From Monarcha castaneiventris obscurior (Eukaryota > Chordata > Aves > Passeriformes > Monarchidae): 64,000 nucleotides of DNA. How positions within the stretch are numbered: the first letter of the stretch is position 1; each line of letters opens with the position of its first letter. Positions 49,601-61,600 of the stretch are shown piece after piece. Where the stretch lies: assembly GCA_026261815.1 (NCBI GenBank), contig JAMPIT010000258.1:18618501-18682500 (forward strand). Direction: 5' to 3'. Below the pieces are notes generated by a model. It did no database searches. It was not told the DNA's origin and worked only from the letters and a program-made list of their open reading frames with translations. The position numbers and the translations under genes were made by a program.

Positions 49601-52600
49601 TGTATGACACCTTCATTCATTCTAGTGAAGTCAGACTGTAACTGGTAGCCCGTGGGGACAGACATCCCCAAAACCATCAGCAAGGCTCAGCAAGCCAATT
49701 AAAAACAATTTCTGGGATGAGAATTGGCATTTTTTAAATTTTTGATTGTTAAACTTTCCAGCCAATGTCCTTTTAGCACAGTATTAATGCCGAGTGTTAT
49801 ACAATGTAAATAATATGCAAGAACGACTAACAACTTTTTAGTACATCAAAGGAAATGTCCTTAACATTTCAGATACTTTTTATTAGGCTTGTTGGTAATT
49901 AGTTTCCATGTAAAGATGAGCCGTTTAGATAGTTTTTGGTGCTCGAAATGTGTATTTTCATTTGATTTTTTGGCACTGAGATGAATAAATAAGAATATAT
50001 TACTGATCTCTGATACCTACAATGGCTGTGGTATATTATATAACAATTTGCCTCTGTGTACTGCAGTGGGACATTAAGTAAATATCTCTGGTATTGGGGT
50101 TTTTTTCCTGAAGCAGAAATTTTGTTTACTTACTGCCTTTGTGTTCTCTAATTTGTTTTTGCTTCTCTACTTTCTTTGCTGCTTCTACTGTCCTTTTTCC
50201 TTAGTTTAAAGCTTGAAGCTCTTATAAAATGCACAGAGAATGGTGATTTGGAGAAGCCCCCTAGGCTGGGAGTTGGGTAGCCAAGGCAGGTGAATTCAGC
50301 AATGAATTCAGCTCCAAAGAGCTTTTTTAGCAGATTCATTGTTGTTTACTGTAGGAAAGACAACATAGCCTGGCAGGACATGCCATCTTTTCAGGATGCA
50401 TTTCTGTTATAATCTGATGGAGTTCTCAGACAGTGTGCATGCACTTCTTTTTCCTGAACCGTTACAATTAAAAAGGAATATTTTTCTTTTATTGTACCAT
50501 TTTGATTTGATATTGACAATACTCCATCATGAGATGTTTGTACTTGCTTCCAGTAGGATTTTGAAATCGGTTTGCCCAAACTTATTTTTTTTCACTGTAT
50601 ATGTGTTTCCATATCTGTATTTACAGTTTGGTAAAGGCTTTGGACACTGTGATTGCCTGGGTGTTCAGAACTTTGCTTTATCTATCCAGCCCCTCCATTT
50701 CTTACTCATTTCAGAGATTCCTGTTTTTGAGAGCCTGGTTCTCCTTGCAGTCTCAGAAGAGCAGTAAAACAGATGTCTGTTAGTCTAATCTGATAATAAA
50801 ATCCTGTGTTCTCTAATTGAGTGGCAGCTGTATCCTGAAGATTTTTTTCTTAATTAGAAGCTGAAGCCTTTTTCTAGCAAGGGTAGTTTGGCAACAGAGA
50901 ATGGTGTACTGCTATTTTTAACCATTCAAGTGACTTAACTATCTTCTTGGTAATTTTCTTACTATGTTTTCATTTTTATTGTGTTGAAATATTTTTCTGA
51001 TGCTTCTAACTGGACTGATTTCTTAAAAAAAGGTGGTTATAACACAGGTATATTGTTGGAATGGGTGTCAAACACTGAGTTAGGGTGTATTTGCACATAT
51101 CTATTCCTAAGCAGAACTCCTGTAGCCTCTAATGATCTCATAGATGTCAGATTGAACTTGTCAGTGCAATCTAGTAGCCAGAAATTTTGCTGACAATGAG
51201 TGGCATGAACCCTAATCTCATTTGAAGTACATTTCCACCATAGATAAGGAGTCTTAGACTGTCATTAGAACTGATAAAAGGCTGTGAGATATTTAGCATT
51301 GGTCACAGCAAACATTAAATGATTTAACAAACACGAGGTTGTACAGCAGAAGAATGCAAAACATCCCCAAGGTCAGTGCAGATGAAATAGGCTGGAATTG
51401 CAAATTAAACCTTATGGGACATTAGGTTCATCGGCTGGGAAAGAAAATGTTTTCTTGATCAGTGTTAGAAAGCTGCTTGTGGTGCTGCTAAAAAAGCCAA
51501 AACCTTGGTTTCCACTGCAAAATTTGGTCCACGAAGGAGGCAGTTGTTCAGGGTATGGATGGTTTGAAGACTGATTTTGGACGCAGGCTCTGACAGAGAT
51601 ATTGGAGAGGACTGTGGTACCCTCCTGCTTATCTAGACATTTCTTATCTCCAGAGCTGTGGCTGTAAAGATACTGGGATATGCTGCTCCATCACTTCCAC
51701 GCTCCGTCCTGAAGGCTACACAGAAATGCTCGTGTATCCCTCTATGGTTTGGGCATTTTTAACAGTTTTAGTCTTGCCACTAGGGCTGATAATAATTCTG
51801 ACAAAAGGTTGGTATAATGTGCTCTGACAGAGCGAGATAAGCATTAAATGCCAACTTAAGGATTCTAGTGTTCAGGCTTGAAACTGAGTAGTAAAGATGA
51901 AATGCTGAATCTATTACATTCTGAATATATTTTGTGTTTTAACTCCAGGCTAAAAAAGGGTTAGTATCACCAAGCTGTAGGATTAGTTCATGTAGCAGAT
52001 AGAAATCCATGCTATGTTTCATAGTGAGATAATGTAAAATGTGTCACTTAGCAGGTGATTTGGCTACTGGGTCAGGTCTGTTTGGCTGCAGGTCACACCA
52101 TTCATGTCTGGTAGCACTCTGCCCTAGCAACACCTGGCTCCCACCTTCTGTGCCCTGCTCCCATGTCTGATTAGCGCTGTGCTGGCCTCTGGTGATCACT
52201 GACAGGAGATTTCATTTCTCTCACGGCTGCCTCAGTGAGATCAATGTAAGCAAATGGATTCAGAATCCTGTTTAATTTGCAGGATCAATTGCAACAATTT
52301 ACACCTTGTAAATGAGGAACACACTCAGTAGATGTTTTTGTTAAGACCAAGCCATTCTTCTTTCACTTGTGCTGTCATGGCAGCTAAAGAGTAGCATTGA
52401 TGGTTTTTTCAGTTTTGAAAAAGTAGATTTTAAACGTCTCTACTTGACATAGTGATGTGGCATAATGCTGTCTTCAGACCTTAAGTCCAACTCTCGCCTT
52501 AGTACAAGATGTGGTTTCTTTGGGGCTTTAGAGTGGGATGTTTAAACTGCATATCCAGGCAGAGTTGTATAACAGAGTCTGCCTGTCCACATCATGTTGT

Positions 52601-55600
52601 GACTACAGTGTGGAAGAAATTTGTAGTTCCTAGAAAAGGCCAGATGAAAAAAACCTGTAAAATAACTTAAAGTTATAGAGAATGAGGTAAGGGGAAGCCA
52701 CTGCAGCCAGGACTTCTAAGTCAGAGAAGTTCTTTGTGTGTAGACTAGTGCATTCCCGTATAGGAACTTTTATTTGCAAAAGTGGAGAATGGATTCAACT
52801 GCCTTTCCTACTCTAAATCATCTTAAAAATGTCATCATTTTCAGTATTCTGTACGCATTCATTTTATGGTATTTGAGGGAAAGGCAATTAGCATGGAACA
52901 TGGTCAAAATACCAAATCCAGTTGTCTATAATTCCTCTAAAGGTAATTTCCCCACATTTAAATTTTGGATTAACCTCTTTATTTCCAATACAGCGTTGGT
53001 AGTTGAAATTACCCTTGTCTGTAACTTGATTAGTGATCTGGCCAGATAATTGAACTTGGACTTTTCAGTAAAGTAGAAATTTTTTTTTTTCATTTTGTTC
53101 CTGATAAATAACCAGTATTTCATTAATCTAGAAGTGTGGCAAAGAAAATCAGTATAGAAATCCACTCTAATTAAAAATGTTTGTTACGGTCCGTGGGTAA
53201 CATCCATTCAGATGAAATTTTCAGTTTTACTAGCTGAGTAGTTTTTGGCTTCTTTAAGAGCTGAATGGGATGCAGATTCCGTGAGCATTTCAGGCAGTGT
53301 TTGATGATTCAGTTTGTGTCTGATGGCAGCATCACTGCTGTTGCACTTGATCACTGTTCTCCCTTGCATAGTCCAAGCTGGAGGCTGTGTACCAAGACTT
53401 CCCATGTCTCACTCTCAATTCTGACAATTCTGCGTTCTACCAGTAGCATAAGCATTCCTTAAAAATTCTGGAAGTTAGTCCTGGAATCCTGAACTTCCTC
53501 TCAATGGAATCACCAGTTCTGCAGAAAGCAAAAGTAGCTATCCAACTTTACACAGGCATGGTATGAGAAAGAAAGTGTTTGCTTTATGGCAGAATATAAG
53601 GAAGAAGAAGAAATGTATGGAGCCTGAGTTACAATGGTAGCAATTCAAGGAATTAGGTTTTCCTGCTTGATGTTCCTTATTTTGGTGGTGTTTGTGCCTG
53701 CCCTGCCTCCTGCTGCAGAGAGTGGCCCTGTAGTCCCAGCAGATGATTTTGCACTGTAGCCACAGGAGATGTACCTCATTCTGGGACTAGGTGCCAGCCA
53801 GAGCTGACACAGCAGATTAGTAAATGACAATAGGTAACCAAATTACTGAGAAGACCAGAAAACTCATTAAAGAGAGGGCTGCTGTCCACTTACTCCCATT
53901 AGCTGGAAAGTCAGATTGTGCATCTACAGTAATTAGAAGCACGTAATGTTTGTAGAGTACCCCTCAAGGTTTTGGGTCCTGGATTGCTGTGAAAGAGTTT
54001 CCTTTCTGTAGAAGTCCTTTCATTTAATTTCTTTCTCTGGTTCTGTATTTCTTTTTTTCTGTATCTTTTTTCTGTATTTCTCTTTTTCTGTATTTTTCCC
54101 TTATATGTTCACACACAGGTCCACAAGAAAAGATGGTAATGTGACAGGCAAGAAATCAGAAAGTTTCTGATTTTGGTTTCTGCTGTCTTCTCCCCATTCT
54201 GTTTTCTCCTGTTACCAAAGATTCTGTCAGGGTTTTCCCAGTTTTTCTGGCCAAATCTAATTTGTACAATTGATTCTGCTTCAGTAAAGCCCTATATTTT
54301 ACTTTTTGGATGCATTACTGTCAAGTGCTAGTGAAGAGGTGCCAGACTGTAACTTCTCAGTGAATAAAAATATCTCCAGGAACACTTTAATTCTGGTCTA
54401 TCTTTTCTGTTATTAATATTTCAGAAATTGTATTGAGTTATTAATTAAGAATTAATTTTAAACTTATCCCTGAGGAATTACTTTTTTTTGCTAAGTTAAA
54501 TTCCAACCTTAGTTCTGCAGTTCTCTTTGTCTCCACTACAGTCAATTTATTTCAATAATTTTGGAAATGGTGATTTTCCTAATATTTTTTAATGTCTACA
54601 ATTAATATTTAGTTCTCAGAAGAGATTGGGAAACTTGAAGACAAAGTTGAACGTGCCAATAATGCTCTGAAAGCTGATTGGGACAGGTGGAAGCAGAACA
54701 TGCAGTGGGACATGAGATCATCATTCACTAATGTGGCTGAGAATAATCTCCGTTATTATGAAGAGGTAAAACTCTTTCTCTCAAAAATGTTATTTTTTCA
54801 TTATTTTAGTGAAGAAGTCCATGAGTTCTCTGTAGAGAGGAATTTTTCCATTTTAGTTCAAACATTTGTTAACTTCAGAATCAGTTTCTGTGGGAACAGG
54901 GAGGCAGTTATCCTTAATTTGACAGATTTCAAGCAGAATATATTTTATTGTGCCCAAGCAGTTGATCCCGAGTTCATCATCGACAGAGGGCACTCTTGTT
55001 TTACTAACCACAACAACTTGGAACATATTTTTTAGTTCAATGTCAGCTGCTATATTTCAGTTTGGAAACATTTTGCTGTGAGAGCATGAAGGAGCCCTCT
55101 GTAAGGCTCAGATCTGTATGAGGAAAACCTTTAAATGCGATTCTGTCAGATTTTTATTTTCAGCTCAAATGCTGCAGGTAATATTCTTGGTAAGAGTTTC
55201 CAAGAATATATACTAAGAAGGAGAATTTGAAAACATGTAACAAAATACATTAAGTGTTCTGTGAAGTTTCCTCATGGGGAACACAATGTTGATTGAAATG
55301 CGCATTTTGAAAATATCCCAGATGTCTTGAAGTTTTAAAAAGAATTTCTCCTTACACTTGGAAAAAAAAATTGGAATGCACTGAGCCATCTATTAATCAT
55401 AAATTAGTCATTTTCACAGATATATTTTGATACCTGTAACTTCAGTCCTGTAGTCTGAGTCTTTTATGGATTGTCCAATTGCAGTGCCCTGATTTTACAA
55501 ATCATTTTGTTAAAACATAATTGAAAAGACAGAGCTCTTGATCATCAAGTCTAATTAATTAACATGCAGTCAGTGAGATGCATGGACATTGACAATCTGT

Positions 55601-58600
55601 TGTTACATATTAAGATCAAAATACTTTCTGAAATCAGGCAGCAAGCTTTTGGCACCCTCTCACATTGTCTTCATTTATTGATGGTCTCTGACTTCTATAG
55701 CAGCAATATATATGATAAAACAATGCTGAATATATTGGAATATATTCTTTGTGAATGATTAGCTAAAACATAAAAATAATTATCTGGTTCTTTTTCCTGT
55801 CTAGAAATGCTTTTTTCTGAAATAGAAGTTTAATTCAGAACACCAAAGCTCATACTGTACATGAAATTACTACTCTTAAGGCACAAATTGCAGAAAATTA
55901 TTCAGCTGTCTCTGTAACTGCCAGAGGTTCTTCTTAAATAGCCCCTGAAATACCAGAAAAATTGGTTTATATTGAGACATGATCCTTTGTTCCTGCTTTT
56001 CTTGAATGCTGAAATCTTCATTAAGTGGTTTTGCTGCTACATCTTTGTAGATCTACATTTTAGAAAAAGCACTTTATCTTACTACAGCAGTTGCAATAAT
56101 AAGCAACATTGTGCTAACTGTATCACTTCTTGTTTACAAAGGGAGGGCTTACCAATTTCATTCTGTTTTATAAGAAAGTCACTATCTAACCCTGATATTC
56201 AAAAGAACTTGATAAAGTTAATATTTTGATTGGGAGTTTTGACCTAAAATACGTTTATTTAAGAGCCATGGTTAATGCTGATGGTTAATTATTAGAGAAG
56301 GGATTACTGATTACTGTCAGAGGCCTGTATATTTCAAACTACAAGTGTGTACTCCTGAAAGCAGCAGGAGAAGCTCTGGCATCTGCTCCTGCTGTTCGGG
56401 AGCAAGACTTGAGGAAGGGAACCTCAGAAACCTGAGAAGCAGAATATTATTTTTATGCTTTCAGTAGGAAAGAGAATCCTACTTTAAATATAATAGTTAG
56501 ACTCATTAAATTCATGCACAAACAGTGTCTGTTACAGTGTTTTTCACTTTTACAATTATTACTTGCTTCATTAGCATTCTTTCACATGTCTGAAGTTACT
56601 CATTGAGACTTTTGATGCACCATTTGATGCTTACTAAACCTTTTCTTGCTGTTAGCATCCCTCGTGTTATTTCCTGCCTTTTCTCTTCCCCAAACCACGT
56701 TCTGTGCATTTTACCAGGCACCATGGATGCTATGAATATGATTCAGTTGCCCAGCTCTTCTGTCCACCTTCTATGAGGAATTATCTCCTGCTTTCTTAGT
56801 GACTACCTGCTTCTCATCCTTTCCACAACTTCCTCCACCCCTCAGTTAAGCTATTCTTGCCTCTCCATGATCAATATCCCGTTCTCTTCTCTACAGCTGC
56901 ATTTCACTGTGCTTCTCATTATTCCCCTTGCTGACTGCATTTCCCAGGCACATAACCAAACCAGGAGTCATTTCTATTCCTGGTCATTCTCTGCATCCCT
57001 TTTATTTCCAGGAACCACAGAGCAATGAGAGACAGGCATCTTGTATTTTCTGATGGCTGCTGCAGTAGAGAACACAGTCCTTCAAGACTGTATAAAACTC
57101 AAGCCACTGTGGTCAAAAACAACATAGCAGCATGTTAAAGTACACTAGAATTTCTAAAATGTTACTTCATCTTTGTCATAATATGGGGAAAGAATATGAC
57201 CTTACATTTTTTGGGTTTTTCCTTAATTGTAGCTGCCTAAGGATTCTGCTGTCAACTTGTCAAGAATCACTTAGCTAGGATAGAAGGGTATCTCTTCCTT
57301 AAGCTGAATTAATGTTCGTGTTAATGAAGTGTTACTCTTAAGTGTTACCTGTAATTATGTTTCTCTGAATTTACAAATTTAAGAGTTATTCCTGTAGTCT
57401 TCCAGTTCATTGGCTATCTGCATTTACTATACTTGAATAAGAAGTGTTCCTTTGTTTCTGTGGCAGTTTTGTGTCTCTCAGTGCTGTGATAACAAAGACT
57501 TAATGAAAGCCCAGTGTTGCAAATTTACAGGGTGCTCCTGTGCAGGCCTATGAAAACAAAAGCTTTCATGTGATAATGTGCAAGCTTTTTTTTAATATGT
57601 TTAAAATAATTTAGGAGCCAAGAATTACCATGATTGACCAATCATTTGGTATTCCTGTAGCTGGTCTCAAGGATTCATACAGTTCTGTACTTCCTTTCCT
57701 CTGGAAAACAATTGAATACATCCTTAAGTCTCTCTGTATTCCACAAAGTCCTAAATCAAAAAAAATACTGTACTTATAATGACAGTAAATGCATTGCTAA
57801 AATGAGGAGGCCTTTCTGAAACAATATGAAAAGGTTTTAATTTTTAAAGGTTCATAACTTCACGCATTTCTGAAGTAAATAGCATTGATTCAGCCAGCAT
57901 GTATTAACACTGTACCATTTATTTTTTTCCTTTTCATTGTGCCTTAGGCATGACACCATTGTCTGACAGCTTAGTCCAGAAGAGATATCTGCCAAACAGC
58001 TGGAATCACAAACTGTCCACAGGGTGGAGCTTTCATCTGAGAAACTGATTGTCACCATGAATATTTTCATTAATTTAGAAATAGATACTCTAAAGATGCA
58101 GCATTACTAAACCCAGAGCAGGATACAGAGTTAGTGGTGGTGCTGGCAGGATTATTTAGTTGGCACATTTGAAGTATTGCTGCTGCAGACTAGAAAACCA
58201 GAGCAGGCACTGTGAAACTCTGGCTTCAAAGAGCAGAAGTAATTAAACATATGCTAAATTTGCCTTTTTTTCTCATGTGTTTAGTATAGTGCCCAGAACA
58301 TATACAGCATCAAAGTTAAAAACACTTCAGTTTTTCTCAGCAAAGAATTTTGGTAACCTGTTCTTTTCAGGAACACCACCAGAATAAGTTACTAGGTTTT
58401 ACAGCCCAACCCAAGGACTAGCTAGACACTGTAAATCCAGGAAATACACTGGAGTTTGGGTTTACACTGCTTGTTAGGCACTCTAGGCAATGCAGACAGA
58501 TTGGTGGTTTTTCGTTCTCTGGGATGATAGTTAGTTTTGGCATTGAAAGAATGTGTTTTTTCTTGAGCATGGATGAACCTTCGTTTTAAAGCATAGCATC

Positions 58601-61600
58601 TGACTTTATTTATCTCATATGAAATTAATCCTGTTAAACCCTTCCATCTTAATCAGAAAATCAATTACCTTTGATATAGTCAGATTCTTGTTGGTATTGA
58701 CACACCTTACTATTTTTCAAAAATATAAATGATTTCCTGATTTTCTCAAGTATTTCAAGCATAATTTGGTACATTTCTGTGACCTACATTGTTGCACAGG
58801 CATAAATTGATCCAAAAGAGTCATTAGGGCAAACCAATCCTCGTTCCCCATTACAGCAACTTCCCTCTAACTCCAAAGCCCTTACGTCACTCTCGGTCTA
58901 ATAAAAGCTGTAGAAAAATAGATGAGATTTGTTGTTTGCCCTAGAGGCCTCTGCAGTGATGCATTTAGGCAGTCATGTGGTTGTGTAGCAGGAAGTTGCT
59001 GCGTGTTGGTCACATCCTACCTTAGCCATGCCTGGGAGTTCAGCTACCAAACTTCACAGGATTTTCAAAAGCTCTCATATCTGAGCCCGTTTGTCTCTGT
59101 GCATGTCGCTCCAAAGGCAGATCCGTCTTTGAACCCTCATTCACTTCAGCCTCTAAAACTTCTTAAAAATTAGGAAGATATTTTTATAGTGGGAATTACT
59201 ATTTCTGTGCAGTTTAGTTTTTGCTTCCTTGCACACAGAAATCATAAAACTAGTTTCTGTTTCTCTTGGACACAAACAAGACTTCATTTTCAGATTCTAC
59301 TACAAAAAATTCCATCATAAATGATATTTTTAAGGTACCAGCCATGGATAACTGGGAACTGGAACAGAAACACACATGGCACGTGACACACTGCTTCTGC
59401 TAGCATCCTTACTTCATATTCTATTTTTATATCTCCTTTTTCATTATATATGCAATTGTACTATATGAAAGCTTTTTTCTGCTTTTTCTAATAATGATGT
59501 TGCAGAATAGATACGTGTCCTGCAGTAGTAATCAGAATACTTTAGGTAAAGTAGCCTTATTTAAGTTCTTGCTATTTCATTTTGTGTATTTAGGCTTTTT
59601 TATGTTTTCCATTGGGCTTTTATGAGTAATTGGATTATGAATTTCAATCCTGTGCAAACTCATTTCATTTCCTCAGTTTGGATTTTCTGGTTTTTTTTTC
59701 CTTTCTGTCTCCTTTGTGAAAACTGGCTGATCCTCTATTTAGATCTCCATTTTCAGCCTCCCAGGAGAATGGAGTAAAATCATTCTGTAATAATGTTGAA
59801 GTATACATCACTAACAAAATGTCGTTTATGCAGTTCATGCTTCACAATATGAAAAGCTTGAGCCTAAGGCACAGAGACCTAGTTTTGTTTTGGTGTGGTT
59901 AATTATAAAACTTGTCAGCTGTAGCAGCACTGTGATGTCTGACAGTGAAATGAGCCACCATTGCTCTTACATTTTGAAAAATGTGTTTTGGTTATATAAT
60001 CAGGGATAAATTAAAAGCTGAATAACTTGTGTGAAAAAAATGCTTTACATCTTTGCCTGAACAGACTTCAGAAGATCGTTACCTATCTGGTTAAGCAATG
60101 TATTGTGATTGCACTTTAACATGTGCAGTTTGGCTCAGTGTTGCAAAGATAACACAAAGCCATTTTTACATTGCAGCCAGTGCTGATACATATATTTTAA
60201 TACACATTACTGAAATTACAGGATGACAAAACATGGACTTACGTGGTAATTAAATTAAACTGTGATTCAGAAAAAAAATTGTCATTGCTAACAAAAGACA
60301 CTTCAAGAGAAAGTGATGTTTTCTTGTACCAAACCTAGAATAAGCCTAGAAAAACAGCTGTGTCTTGCAGCTTTCTAGGATGGTAAGCCAGGCTGGGCTC
60401 AACAGAAATCGATGAGTTTGAGTGCCGCAGTGAAGACACATTGCCAGCAGCTGCCTCGCTGACATTTCAAAACCAAGATGCCATGTTCCAGCTCAAGCCT
60501 CTCAGATAGACTCAGCTGCCACATTGTCACATGAAGTAGGGGAGAATCTAATGATCAAACTTAAAGGCTTTATACAAAAGGTCAAACAGACCTTTTAAAT
60601 CAGAAATCAGTTTTCAACACTTGCAGTTCGCTGTTCATGCTGGCAGTAACTTCACTGTTTCTCCATGGTGTACCATTTCAAAATAACATTTCTCCAAAAA
60701 GTCAATGAAGAAAGCAGATTTCCACATTACTCTTATCCTGTTAATCCTCTCTTTTCACAGTAATTCGAACCTTACATGTACTCTGAACAGCAGCATAATG
60801 TTGTGTGCAATAGCAGCAGTAGTGACTTGGAAGCAAGATCAGAAGAGAAAGACTGGGGAAGTAAATTCATGGTATCCATAGTCTAGGGGACAAAATGTGA
60901 ATAACAGAAATGATCTCTACTGTGCCTAATAATAACCAAAAACCTATGCAAAAATAAGCTCAGACTTTTTTCTTTGTGATCTTTTAGTTCCGCTGGCTGT
61001 TTGAACTGCTCTCATTTTTTTGCAGACCCACATGTTCTACTCTCTTACGTCTTCAGAGACAAAGCCACTGCTGACTTTTTTTCTTTTGCTTGCTACTTTT
61101 GTCACCTTTAATTTTATGGGCATCCCTGGTTCTGCATCCTTGTGTCATGAATTCCTCCAGCTCCAGTCATCCTGTGTGTATTCTTTGTTTTTCTCTTTGA
61201 GCTTATACTTTAACATTATCAGATCCTCCCACTCATGTGCTTGCACACAGATATGCAGTTATACCAGGACCTAGGCTCCTCAGTGTAGTATGATTAAATC
61301 TCCATATTTAATGGCAGAGTTTGGAAGTCATTCACAAGAAATGTCTAATAGAGTCAGGTGGCTGCAAGTTGAAGCAGGGTCATTCCCATGTCTCCTAAGC
61401 AATGACAGATGGATATGAGATGTTTCAATGAGCTGGGCTTAGCAAATTTCTGTGGCTTGAATAGTTTATGGAAAAAGATTTCAGTTAGGAAATGATGCTG
61501 TTTTCAGGGCAGTGATTTAATTCAAAGTTCAGATAAATGGAGTCTGTTGTCCAGATTTTAATATGTATTTCCTGAGAAATTTCAGAAGACTTATTTATTG

